Under the pieces are notes generated by a model. It made no database searches and had not been told where the DNA came from. It worked only from the letters and a program-made list of their open reading frames with translations. 36,514 nucleotides of DNA from Pseudomonadota bacterium (GTDB taxonomy: Bacteria > Pseudomonadota > Gammaproteobacteria > Steroidobacterales > Steroidobacteraceae): NCBI GenBank assembly GCA_025360865.1, contig JANYBG010000017.1, positions 1 to 36,514 of the forward strand, in the 5' to 3' direction. Positions 8,704 through 17,263 of the stretch are shown here, in pieces; the stretch's first letter is position 1, and the number at the start of each line of letters is the position of its first letter. The position numbers and the translations under genes are program-made.

Positions 8704-9057
8704 ATGAACTCGAATGTGAAGACCGATAAGCGCACCGTCCTCGGTTACGCCTCGACGATGTGGCTAGCGTGTGTGTTGGTTGCTTTCAACGCGCATGCTA
8801 ACGATGAGCGCTCCGAGACCGTCAAGTTCTCCGATCTGAACCTCAGCTCACCGGCGGGCGTGGAGGCGCTCTACGGGCGCATTCACGCGGCAGCCCGGCG
8901 CGTCTGTGACCAGCCGGCGGGGGAGCAGGCCGCAGTCAAGGGGTGCATGACTAAAGCTGAGAACGGGGCGATCGGAAAGGTGAACCTCCCGTTGCTCACA
9001 ACGTTCTACCAGCAGAAGACCGGAAGACAGCCGCAAGCGATCACCGCGAGTCGATGA
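8704..9057 (+). CDS. UrcA-family exported protein
   Basis: The 117-residue protein has a signal peptide (hydrophobic 19-30, cleavage likely after NAHA) and the UrcA signature VKFSDLNLSSPAGVEALYGRIHAAARRVC at 40-68. Cys68 and Cys81 could form a disulfide. The family is common in proteobacteria and poorly understood. The ATG at 8704 was chosen because an AGGAG site lies just upstream; the frame is open further upstream but would precede the signal peptide with unrelated residues. It is divergent from the kinase gene and upstream of the winged-helix/FHA gene. Confidence 0.85.
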   Translation: MNSNVKTDKRTVLGYASTMWLACVLVAFNAHANDERSETVKFSDLNLSSPAGVEALYGRIHAAARRVCDQPAGEQAAVKGCMTKAENGAIGKVNLPLLTTFYQQKTGRQPQAITASR

Positions 9058-9066
9058 AAAGCTGCA

Positions 9067-9097
9067 GGGGTCTGGGCAATGGCCAAGCTCGGACCCC
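9067..9097 (+). terminator. Candidate terminator after the UrcA-family gene
   Basis: An 8-base stem (GGGGTCTG with CGGACCCC, one G-T pair) spans 9067-9097, ten bases beyond the stop codon. It is followed by TATTCTT rather than a full T tract, so termination strength is uncertain. Confidence 0.4.
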
Positions 9098-9240
9098 TAT
9101 TCTTCGACGACGGTCGGCTCGCCCGATGTTTCCCGCAGGACGACGTGCTATTTAGGAGTGGCCACTGCGACACCCCCTTTTTTTTGCGGCGCAGCATAAA
9201 TGGGGGCGGCTGAAAAGTGCCGGCTACTGGAACCAGAACC

Positions 9241-9939
9241 ATGAGGCTGAAGTACAGCGACTGCGTGCTCGACTTAGACGCTCGGCAGCTCGAGCGCGCG
9301 AATAAGGCCGTCCCTCTCGAGCCCAAGATGTACGAGTTGCTCGAAGTACTGATCAGGCGCCGGCCGGCGGTCGTCACAAACAACCAACTCGACGAGCTGC
9401 TCTGGCCAAATGTTTACGTCGCGCGCACCAGCTTGACGCGTCTGGTCTCGGAGCTCCGAGCCGTGCTCGGTGACACGCCGCGTGATTCCTGCATCATCCG
9501 AACCGTTTACAAGGTTGGATATGCGTTCTGCGCCGAGGTGACCGACCTTCCTTCAGTGCGGTCCTTGCCGATAACGATCGAGCTGCTTTGGGCGAAGCAA
9601 GCGTTCCCACTCGCGGACGGCGAGCACATCGCGGGACGGGACGCGGAATGCTCACTGGTCATCGAAGGCACCACGGTTTCGCGACGTCACGCCCGCATCA
9701 CGATCGCTGACGGAGCGGCGACAATCGAGGACCTCGACAGCACCAACGGTACTAACGTCAATGGAACACGCATCTCGGCGCCGACGCGGCTCGCCCCCGG
9801 GGATGAGCTTGCGCTTGGGAGCGAAGTGTTGCGAGCGCGGTTGCGCAGTTCATCCGCGTTGACCGTCAAGGTGGACCCAGACAGTGAGGCCAGCGCCAAG
9901 TCTGCGGGCAGATCACCGAAAGGAGAGTTGAAGCCGTAG
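9241..9939 (+). CDS. Winged-helix transcriptional regulator fused to an FHA domain
   Basis: The 232-residue protein joins an OmpR/PhoB-type winged-helix DNA-binding domain (about 1-98; LEPKMYELLEVLIRRRP, SLTRLVSELRAVLGD, IRTVYKVGYAF) to a forkhead-associated domain (about 112-205; GR at 132-133, TVSRRHARI with Ser147 and His150, DSTNGTNVNG at 166-175). FHA domains bind phosphothreonine, so DNA binding may be controlled by a Ser/Thr kinase, as in the mycobacterial EmbR-PknH pair; the membrane kinase encoded about 1 kb away is the obvious candidate. No membrane segment or TPR is present. The ATG at 9241 gives the usual family N-terminus; a GTG at 9217 is less likely. Confidence 0.85.
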   Translation: MRLKYSDCVLDLDARQLERANKAVPLEPKMYELLEVLIRRRPAVVTNNQLDELLWPNVYVARTSLTRLVSELRAVLGDTPRDSCIIRTVYKVGYAFCAEVTDLPSVRSLPITIELLWAKQAFPLADGEHIAGRDAECSLVIEGTTVSRRHARITIADGAATIEDLDSTNGTNVNGTRISAPTRLAPGDELALGSEVLRARLRSSSALTVKVDPDSEASAKSAGRSPKGELKP

Positions 9940-10226
9940 CGGATTTTTGGACGAGGCCACGAAGGGCTACGTCACGTTCCGCATTTAGTCGGTTCCGCGT
10001 GTCGGTAGTCCAATTCCACACCGGCCACCATTCAAATTCAAAGCGTTGATCGAGATTGACACGGACTGAGACGTCCAATCATATTGGACAGCCCCCTTCA
10101 AGCGTCATCGTTCGTCATCTGACGAGCACTGACCGCGATCGGCACAACCGGTCGTGACGCTCGGGTAACTATTCGCTCTGAGGCAGCCGTGCGGTCCTGC
10201 GCTCGAAACACCGATCGATCGGGGTC

Positions 10227-12272
10227 TCACTCCGGCAATTTCATCTTGCGCAGGATCGCCTTGAAACGGGGGTCGCCGCGTGCGGAAGCGAGGAACGGGT
10301 CCACCTTTACCGCGCCCAGTCCCGAGTCACGCTGTCGATAAGCGCGATCCAGCCATTCCATGGCCTTGTCTTTCTCACCGCACCATGCGTATACGGTCGC
10401 GATCTGGTAAGCACTGTCCTGCGCGTGATGCACGATCAGTTCTTGAAGCGCGCGCTCGGACTCCGCCGCATGCCCGAGGCTGTGTTCGGAGACCGCGATG
10501 CCCCAGACTCTGGTTATTTCATCCGAAATCTGGGTGAAACCCGCACGGGCGGCCTCCGCTCGGCCGTCCAGCACATCCAATGTCAAGAGGTTCGTGCGCG
10601 GCAATTCACTATCAGGGGCGAGAGCTTGCGCTCTTTCCAGCGCGCGCCGGGCCGCCGAATAGTCACCTTGGTTTGTGAGAGAGGAACCCAACCGGTTCCA
10701 CACAAAGGGGTTCAAGGAATCGAGAGCGAGCGATTGTTGCTCGGCGTGGATGGCCTGCTGCACGTGTCCCAAGGACTCGAGCGTCACACCGTACTGCGAC
10801 AGAGAGCGGCTGTCGTTTGGCGCCAGCGTTAGTGCGCGTTCGACGTCCGCCTGAGCACCCGCGAAGTCCAGCATGTCTGACCGGTAATCGGAGCGCGCGC
10901 GATAGCCGTCCACGAGCTCCGCGTCGAGCTCAAGTGCCTTTTCGGCCGCTATTCGGGCGCGCTCGTACCCGGCGCGGTCGTCAGTGCCCTCTGCCAAGTT
11001 GGTCTCGGAATTCGCAATAAACGCGAAGGCGGCGGCGAACTTCGGATCCAGCTTCGTTGCCTCCTTGAACGCCGCGAGAGCCGCTTTGAACCCCGCGTCG
11101 GTGGCGCGATAAAACTGCTGCTTACCCCGCAAGAATTGATCATAGGCCGCCGGTACCGACGTCGGAATCGATGCTAGGGCATCGGATGGGCCTGCAAGCC
11201 TCACTTTCAGAGCGGCCAGGACGGCCGCCGCGATCTCGTCCTGAATCTTGAACGTGTCGCTCATTTCCCGATCGTAGGTCTCCGACCACAGAGGCTCGCC
11301 GTTGTCGGTGCGTATCAATTGCGTGGTCACGCGCAGCCGATTGCCGGATTTCCGGACGCTTCCTTCGAGAATGTTGGCGACATTCAGCTTCTTGGCGATG
11401 GTCGGAATGTCGTCGGACTTACCTTTGAAAGAAAACGACGAGGTTCGCGCGATGACGTGAAGGCCTGGGATCTTTGCAAGAAGATCCAGCAGCTCTTCGG
11501 CAAGACCGTCCGAGAAATACTCCTGATCGTGCTTCTCGCTCATGTCGAGGAACGGCAGCACCGCGATGGATTTCTCGGGAATCGCTCGCCGTCCGATCGC
11601 CGTGGGCTGAGCGCTTGGGGCGGATGTCTGGGTGCCTGCCGCGGAGCGCTTTGAGAAGATGAACTTGTCCACTGCGAGGTAGCCGAAGCCGATGCCGGCG
11701 ACCGCCACGATCATCGGCACTGCACGTAGCGTTGGCCGCGATTTGGCGGAACTAAGAGCAGGTTGTCGGGGCGCAGCCCCAGTGTTGGGTGCCGCGACGG
11801 CCGCTGGCGAGTGAGATTCGGGCGATGCATGAGTCGCTTCGGGCGAAAGCAGCCGTGCGACGCGCTCGACGAATGTGGTCGGAGTCACGCCCGCCGGGGA
11901 GCGCGTCCACTGCACTTTAAGGAATGACTCGGGTACCTCAGCGCCGCGGTCCGGTGTGTCATCGACGCAAACGGGGATGATGAACGCCTTGCTACGGGCG
12001 ATCATGTGGCTGCGTTGGTCGGCGATATCCCATTCAAGCCGAAAGTACCCTTCAGCTCGCGCCTGCGTATGCGCTGAAATGAGCGGAACAAACAGCGCAC
12101 AGTCAGCGATCTGCCGACGGATGTGATGATCCCAGGCGTCTCCGCCCCGCAGCTCGCTCTGATCGAACCAGACCTCGACGCCAGCAGCGCGCAGCGCCTT
12201 GCAGATACGACGAGCCGCATCTGCGTCTTGCGAGGCATAGCTCAAGAATACGGCCTTAGAGGACTGCGCCAC
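10227..12272 (-). CDS. Membrane-anchored TIR - TolB/FlgO-like - TPR protein
   Basis: The product is about 681 residues from the GTG at 12272, which follows a GGGGAG site. The longer frame upstream is antisense to a cupredoxin fragment and adds no domain. Residues 6-125 form a TIR domain (KAVFLSYASQDADAA, VEVWFDQSELRGGD, a possible catalytic Glu80 in YFRLEWD). A low-complexity Ala/Pro/Ser linker leads to one membrane helix (about 184-201), a TolB/FlgO-like domain (IAVLPFLDMS, YFSDGLAEELL, ILEGSVRKSG; about 233-365) and a TPR array to the end. TIR domains in bacteria often cleave NAD+ or act as signalling scaffolds. Here the TIR would be cytoplasmic and the TolB-TPR part periplasmic. The same tail occurs in the kinase at 5513-8452 and the TIR protein at 28042-29847. 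Confidence 0.88.
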   Translation of the reverse strand: MAQSSKAVFLSYASQDADAARRICKALRAAGVEVWFDQSELRGGDAWDHHIRRQIADCALFVPLISAHTQARAEGYFRLEWDIADQRSHMIARSKAFIIPVCVDDTPDRGAEVPESFLKVQWTRSPAGVTPTTFVERVARLLSPEATHASPESHSPAAVAAPNTGAAPRQPALSSAKSRPTLRAVPMIVAVAGIGFGYLAVDKFIFSKRSAAGTQTSAPSAQPTAIGRRAIPEKSIAVLPFLDMSEKHDQEYFSDGLAEELLDLLAKIPGLHVIARTSSFSFKGKSDDIPTIAKKLNVANILEGSVRKSGNRLRVTTQLIRTDNGEPLWSETYDREMSDTFKIQDEIAAAVLAALKVRLAGPSDALASIPTSVPAAYDQFLRGKQQFYRATDAGFKAALAAFKEATKLDPKFAAAFAFIANSETNLAEGTDDRAGYERARIAAEKALELDAELVDGYRARSDYRSDMLDFAGAQADVERALTLAPNDSRSLSQYGVTLESLGHVQQAIHAEQQSLALDSLNPFVWNRLGSSLTNQGDYSAARRALERAQALAPDSELPRTNLLTLDVLDGRAEAARAGFTQISDEITRVWGIAVSEHSLGHAAESERALQELIVHHAQDSAYQIATVYAWCGEKDKAMEWLDRAYRQRDSGLGAVKVDPFLASARGDPRFKAILRKMKLPE

Positions 12273-12291
12273 AGGCTCCCCAGAAGCGTCT

Positions 12292-12648
12292 TTGTTAGCT
12301 GGGAACCAAGGATGCGGGAGTGTAGATGCCAGCGCAACAACTGGCCTGCAATATCCTGCTACACCCCATACGATCACGTTCGGCAAGGAGCCAATGAATC
12401 CGGGAGCGCCTTCCGACAACGTGACGGTGGATGCCGACGGGGCGCGGCACGCGACCATCAAGGCATCTTCGGACCGGGTACATTCGGGCCTTATCGGGGC
12501 CGCGCCTCAAGAGCGGGTTGGACTGCCGCAAACGCCAGTGGCGGTAACGCGCTTCCGCGTCACGTTTACGACAGCGGGAACGTACCCTTATATCTGCGCT
12601 CTTCACGACACCCTGGGGATGAAGGGAGAGATTATCGTTCTTCCCTGA
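12292..12648 (+). pseudogene. Cupredoxin (plastocyanin-like) gene, 5' end missing
   Basis: The frame carries the core and C-terminus of a small blue-copper-type protein: TPHTITFG with the first His ligand, and the C-x2-H-x4-M copper loop in YPYICALHDTLGMKGEIIV near the end. Homologues have a signal peptide and a first strand pair (GDTVxW) before the first His. Here the upstream frame is unrelated sequence back to a TAG at 12238, the only start is a TTG at 12292, and no signal peptide is present. The upstream bases encode the N-terminus of the divergent TIR protein, so the 5' part was probably lost by recombination. If expressed it would lack an export signal. Confidence 0.65.
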
Positions 12649-13027
12649 CGCTCCCAGTTCGCAGCGGGGCTTGCTTGGAGAGAGGACGGTGCTTTCGCGC
12701 TCAGAACGCACCGCCTCCCTGGGGGTTCGACCGCCGTCACCGTTGTGCGCGAATGATCGCGTTGTGGGAGGCGTTGAAGCCGCCGAGTGACCGATTCTGG
12801 CGGTTGGTAGGTAGTCCCCAGCGCGCCTACCAGCGAAGTTGGTCTGGCGCGGGGGCAACTGTAGGTTCAACAGAAGGGCTGCTGCCCCTCCGGATTGTCT
12901 AATACCAAATTGGTTACCCGCTTTTCGTTTGAACCCCTGGCCACCACTCACATTATTCGCAGGCCGTCCAATCAGCGCCTCTGGGTTCGCGGCGCATGGC
13001 TGAAACCGCGCATTGGCTTGTGGCCCC
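12649..13027. other. Gene-free stretch between cupredoxin remnant and SGNH-like gene
   Basis: About 380 bases at the meeting point of the cupredoxin remnant and the minus-strand acetylation pair. Open frames exist on both strands but lack recognisable protein features or ribosome binding sites. No clear terminator is seen. Confidence 0.5.
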
Positions 13028-14266
13028 TCAGTGTTCGACCGGCATCGCTCGAGCGCCTGCCGATGGAGTGCCTTCCACAATGTTCTGAAGTGCCAGCGCC
13101 TCCGCGCTGGGCGGGCAGTCGGTTGCCGCAAGTGGCGCTGGCGCATCGGCACGCAATTTCAGCTGCGGGGTAAGCAGCGCAAGGCGCCGCACGAAGGAAT
13201 CGGTGTAGACCGAAGCACAGGCGCGCGAGACGTGCGAGAGCTCCGGAAGGAACAGGTGACTGGCCACCGGGTCATCATCGGCGTGGAGGCCCTGCACGTG
13301 TGCCGCAGTCAACAAGGCATCCCAGACTTGCTCCCGTGGCACGATACGGTTCTCGTTCTCCCGGAACGGACCCCGTGAGGGCGGTCGTATGAAGATGACG
13401 TCACCCCCGTGGGCGCGGATCGCCCCGACCGCATCCCGGGTCACTGTCTGCGTCATCGCGATCACTTCGGCGCTGACCGGAGGCGCCGAGTACGTCCTCG
13501 CCCAGACCGACCGCGCATGCCGGTTGAGGTACACGTCAGTCTCGATCCGCGGCCATAGCGCACTCTGGCGGTCCGCTGCCGTGATCATGAGCTTCCACGG
13601 TTCCTGATAGGGACCACGAGTTCCGGGGCGCAGTCCCGGGTCGAGTCGCAGCACCAACCGGCTTAGCCGATACTCCGCGTCCAGGAATCCGAACACGTCC
13701 GAGAGGCGTCGGTAGATTAGGAAAGACGCCCGCTGAGCGGGTGATTCGAAGTGATAACGAGCGAGTGCATCCGCGTGCAGGCCGCTGGCGGTGCGGAAGT
13801 AACTCCACTCGGAGATACCCACCAGCGCCAGACCTCTGAAATGGGGGTCGGCCGCGAGGTCTTCGAGGAACGGGCGGGCGTTGGTGCCCGCGAGAGCCAA
13901 CTGCACGGGCCGCACCCCCGTCAGCGCTTCGAATCGGTCCAGATCGGTATCAAACAGGATGCGCGAGTCGCCGACAATCGCCACCTGGACGTCTTCGGTG
14001 TCGATGCGGCGACGCTGATCGGCCCAAAGGGAGGAGTTGTCCTGCAGGTCGCCGGGGAGTAGCTGGAGCGCACGCATCTGCCATTCCCAGGTCGCTGTCG
14101 CGGCAGTGACCAGGACCGCGACGACCAGCACGATGCGGCCCCAGGGCTGGGCGGGAACGGGCCGCTCGGGGACCGGCTGCGCCACCCCCGGACGATCCGC
14201 GGCGGTAAGCCGCCGCGCCTCTGCGCCCAATCCAGCCGGTTCAGAACTGGAAGTAGATGAAGGCAT
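13028..14266 (-). CDS. SGNH-like (AlgJ/AlgX-type) membrane-anchored protein, partner of the MBOAT
   Basis: The 412-residue protein has a single membrane helix (about 43-60) that leaves most of it in the periplasm. It then shows the SGNH block I-like motif AIVGDSRILFDTD (Ser101). Near the C-terminus is LPELSHVS, where family members usually carry Asp-x-x-His; here the acid is Glu. Proteins of this kind complete O-acetylation of exopolysaccharides together with an MBOAT transporter. Its start lies 26 bases inside the end of the MBOAT gene, so the two are almost certainly co-translated. Which polymer is modified is unknown, and no alginate gene lies nearby. Confidence 0.75.
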   Translation of the reverse strand: MPSSTSSSEPAGLGAEARRLTAADRPGVAQPVPERPVPAQPWGRIVLVVAVLVTAATATWEWQMRALQLLPGDLQDNSSLWADQRRRIDTEDVQVAIVGDSRILFDTDLDRFEALTGVRPVQLALAGTNARPFLEDLAADPHFRGLALVGISEWSYFRTASGLHADALARYHFESPAQRASFLIYRRLSDVFGFLDAEYRLSRLVLRLDPGLRPGTRGPYQEPWKLMITAADRQSALWPRIETDVYLNRHARSVWARTYSAPPVSAEVIAMTQTVTRDAVGAIRAHGGDVIFIRPPSRGPFRENENRIVPREQVWDALLTAAHVQGLHADDDPVASHLFLPELSHVSRACASVYTDSFVRRLALLTPQLKLRADAPAPLAATDCPPSAEALALQNIVEGTPSAGARAMPVEH

Positions 14267-15656
14267 TTCCCGTTCCCTGTTCCACGATCACCGCGAAGAG
14301 CATGAGCGACCAGGCAGCGGCGATGACCGGCGCCGGACTCATCGCCACCAGCGATTCGAGCGTTCGTGTGCGCATCTGCCAGTGAGCAAGCACGAGGCCC
14401 CCTACGATGACGGCAATGGCGATTAGGTGCGCCGCCGCGAGTATCGGCTCACTGGCGGAGTTAGCACCCGCCATCCCCTTAAGAACCAGCCAAGCCTTCT
14501 CGAAGGTCTTGGCGCGAAAAAATACCCAAGTGACGTTGACGAGCGCATAGGTGAGCAAACCGAGCAGCACGCACACGACCGGCCCTGGCGTGTAACCTGC
14601 GAAATGCTGACGCAGCCAGCGTTCACTGGCGAGGTACGCTCCATGCAGCGCGCCCCAGACGACGAAAGTCCAGCTCGCGCCGTGCCACAGGCCACCGAGC
14701 AGCATCGTCATCATGAGCGCGAAATAGGCGCGCCGCTCGCCATGACGGTTGCCGCCGAGGGGGATGTACAGGTAGTCGCGCAGCCAAGCGGACAGGGTGA
14801 TGTGCCAGCGCCTCCAGAAATCGGAAAAGCCGACCGCCGCATACGGAAAGCGGAAGTTGTCCGGCATCTTGAACCCGAGACACAAGGCCGCGCCGATCGC
14901 GGTCGTGGAATAGCCCGCGAAGTCGCAGAAGATCTGTCCACTGAAGGCGAGCGTACCCATCCAGGCATCGAGCGCCCCGGGGATCTTGGTGCCGTCGAAG
15001 AGCTGTTCCGAGGGACCGGCGAGGAAGCCGTCCGCAAGAACCACCTTCTGGAACAGACCGAGGGTCATGAGCGCGAGACCAAAACGCAGCTGCCCCAGGT
15101 TTGGCCGCACGACTTTCTGAAACTGCGGCACCAGTTCCGAGGGACGCATGATCGGGCCGGCGACGAGGTGCGGAAAGAAGGTCACAAAGAGCATGAAATC
15201 GAGCATTGAGGTTGTCGGTTGCGCGCGTCTCAGATAGACGTCGAGCGTGTAGGACATCGTCGCGAACGTGTAGAATGAGATGCCCACGGGCAGGACGATG
15301 TCGAAGTGCGGCGGCTGGTAGTGAACCCCCGCCACGGCTGCGAGTGACTGAAAATTTCTGAGCAGGAATTCCCCATACTTGAACCATCCAAGCATGCCGA
15401 GATTGGCGCTCACCGACACCAGCATCCAAGTCCGCCGGCGAAAGATGTTGCTCGATCGCGCAATGCGGTTGGCGGCCCACCAGTCCACGACAGTCGAGAT
15501 CCATAGCAATACGATGAAGGGCGGATTCCAAGCCGCATAGAAAAGGTAACTTGCCACGAGCAAGATGATCTTGCGGGTGGTCCACGCGAAGGGCATCCAG
15601 AAAAGCCCCAGAACGATCGCGAAGAAGATGACGAAGGTCAGCGAATTAAAGACCAT
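14241..15656 (-). CDS. MBOAT-family O-acyltransferase (AlgI-like)
   Basis: The 471-residue protein has many membrane helices throughout. It carries the family motifs FFPHLVAGPIMRPSEL, FSDFWRRWHITLSAWLRDYLYIPLGGNR (His285) and GGLWHGASWTFVVWG (His325, the expected catalytic residue). It should move an acetyl group across the inner membrane for O-acetylation of a secreted polysaccharide or other glycan. The ATG at 15656 follows a GGAG/GGGG-rich leader. The downstream gene overlaps its 3' end and encodes an SGNH-like partner, the usual two-protein arrangement. Assignment to AlgI itself is not made because no alginate biosynthesis gene is present. Confidence 0.88.
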   Translation of the reverse strand: MVFNSLTFVIFFAIVLGLFWMPFAWTTRKIILLVASYLFYAAWNPPFIVLLWISTVVDWWAANRIARSSNIFRRRTWMLVSVSANLGMLGWFKYGEFLLRNFQSLAAVAGVHYQPPHFDIVLPVGISFYTFATMSYTLDVYLRRAQPTTSMLDFMLFVTFFPHLVAGPIMRPSELVPQFQKVVRPNLGQLRFGLALMTLGLFQKVVLADGFLAGPSEQLFDGTKIPGALDAWMGTLAFSGQIFCDFAGYSTTAIGAALCLGFKMPDNFRFPYAAVGFSDFWRRWHITLSAWLRDYLYIPLGGNRHGERRAYFALMMTMLLGGLWHGASWTFVVWGALHGAYLASERWLRQHFAGYTPGPVVCVLLGLLTYALVNVTWVFFRAKTFEKAWLVLKGMAGANSASEPILAAAHLIAIAVIVGGLVLAHWQMRTRTLESLVAMSPAPVIAAAWSLMLFAVIVEQGTGNAFIYFQF

Positions 15657-15947
15657 GTTGAGACCCCGGATCTCCCATGCTTGCGACAGATTCGCCGCAC
15701 CGCCAGGCGCGCAGCATCGTCCCTGGAAATTTCAATTCAACTCGATCGGCAGGGGATTTCGATCTCAGCGCTGGTGCCGCCAGTCCGAATCATTGCCTCA
15801 ATCATCAATTCCGATGCACTCCGGGGTCGGTTATTAGTCCGCCCCATAGCCAGTCTTGGACGGTGGATTGGAAATCCGCGTGTGGGTGGTTCAAGTTAAC
15901 CTCGGCCACCATCAACGTCTGTCCACCCGCAATACACCCGGCTAGGC

Positions 15948-17048
15948 TCAAATCGCAGCCATACGCTCCAGAACGGCTTGTTCCTGCTCCATGGTTGGCC
16001 AGTGCTTCGCCGCAGCGCGGCGCTCAGGTGTCTGCGCACGCCACCATTCCAGCGTGGCGCGCCCAGTCTGGGTAAGTGGCCGGTAGCTCAGTCCGACCAG
16101 TCGCGCGCGGCTGCCGTCGAAACCCGTTCGCTCATTCGCGAAGATGCCGCCACTGAGCGTCGGTTCCACCAAGGGAAAATCCAGTTTCAGCTCCTCGATG
16201 ACGGCGGCTGACGGGCGTGCGAAACGCACAGGCCGCTCACTGAGAGGCCGCAGGGCCTCGAGGGCGCGATCCCATGGCTCGCGCGGAGAAGCGGCATTGA
16301 AGACTCCGGGGATATCGCGCTCGATGAGCGTAACAAGCCACGGACACAGATCACGCGCGTCCACGCTCTGCAAGTCTTTTGCGTCGGTCCGGGGGCCGAG
16401 CACGGTGCCCCCGTTCGCGGTGCGCGCCACCCAATAGGTGAAGCGGTCGGTTTCATCGCCCGGGCCGATCACGTAGGTAGGCCGCACGATGGTGGCTGCG
16501 CTGCCGTATACCTCGCGGACAATCCGGTCTCCCTCGGCTTTCAGCGCCCCGTAAGTCTGGGCCGTCACCTGCTCGTTCTCGGGATCGGAGAGCGCTCGCA
16601 ACGGTGATGTTTCAACACAGACGGGCTGCGCACCTTCGTAAGCCGCGACCGTCGAGACAAAAAGGTAGCGGCCCACACGGCCTTTGAGGAGTTGCGCCGA
16701 GTCACGCACGTGCCGCGGGATGTAGCCAGAATTGTCTATTACCGCGTCCCAGCGACGCGAGCCCTCCAGTACCGCGAGTCCAGGCACCACCTTCGAGTCC
16801 CGGTCTCCAACCAAAACCTCCACCCGCCCTTCAAGAAGCGCTCCATTCTTGCGCCCGCGATTGAACACCGTGACGCGATGTCCGCGAGCGAGCGCGTACT
16901 CCACCTGGTGTGGGCCGAGAAAACCTGTACCACCCAATACCAGAACATTAAGAGGGCGGCGGGCGCGCGGCACATCCGCAAAAAGCCGCGTCGTGCCAAG
17001 CGCGAGGCTTGCGGTCGCGAGGGTGAGCATTTCTCGACGCGTGGTCAT
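15948..17048 (-). CDS. Exported NAD-dependent epimerase/dehydratase-like protein
   Basis: The 366-residue protein starts with a Tat-like leader (MTTRREMLTLATASLALG) before an extended short-chain dehydrogenase fold. Visible parts are the NAD-binding LVLGGTGFLG (about 37-45), the Ser/Thr region LFVSTVAAYEG (129-139) and the Tyr-x3-Lys pair in TYGALKAEGD (Tyr166, Lys170). It resembles the RNA-binding-like or isoflavone-reductase-like NAD-dependent epimerases found in many soil bacteria. A twin-arginine leader on an SDR enzyme implies export folded with its nucleotide, which is unusual for this superfamily. The substrate is unknown. It stands alone, about 215 bases from the next gene. Confidence 0.82.
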   Translation of the reverse strand: MTTRREMLTLATASLALGTTRLFADVPRARRPLNVLVLGGTGFLGPHQVEYALARGHRVTVFNRGRKNGALLEGRVEVLVGDRDSKVVPGLAVLEGSRRWDAVIDNSGYIPRHVRDSAQLLKGRVGRYLFVSTVAAYEGAQPVCVETSPLRALSDPENEQVTAQTYGALKAEGDRIVREVYGSAATIVRPTYVIGPGDETDRFTYWVARTANGGTVLGPRTDAKDLQSVDARDLCPWLVTLIERDIPGVFNAASPREPWDRALEALRPLSERPVRFARPSAAVIEELKLDFPLVEPTLSGGIFANERTGFDGSRARLVGLSYRPLTQTGRATLEWWRAQTPERRAAAKHWPTMEQEQAVLERMAAI

Positions 17049-17263
17049 GGGCTATGCGCCTATCGGTTAGTTAGTCATTCCCCGGAGCCGGGCGATCATA
17101 CACGGAACCTGAGGCTAGTCCGCCGTGCGGATGGCTTCCGCCGCTGAACAACCGCGCCGTTCAAATCGACTCCGGCGGCTTTGGAGACTCGCATCCGATC
17201 GGCACCTTGCGCGCCTGCGCGCCTGCGGGTATGTGCCGATGTGGACGGAAAACGCGGGCGACT

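Noticed and set aside
9178-9185. Run of eight T as a terminator tail
   Set aside because: No stable stem precedes it directly; it stands upstream of the winged-helix/FHA gene, not after a gene.
12273-12461. Longer N-terminus of the TIR protein
   Set aside because: The extra 63 residues are antisense to the cupredoxin fragment and unlike any domain, and a GTG with a good ribosome binding site lies at 12272.
12295-13152. 285-codon open frame on the minus strand
   Set aside because: Composition is Arg- and Pro-rich without family-like motifs, and it is antisense to the cupredoxin remnant and overlaps the SGNH-like gene.
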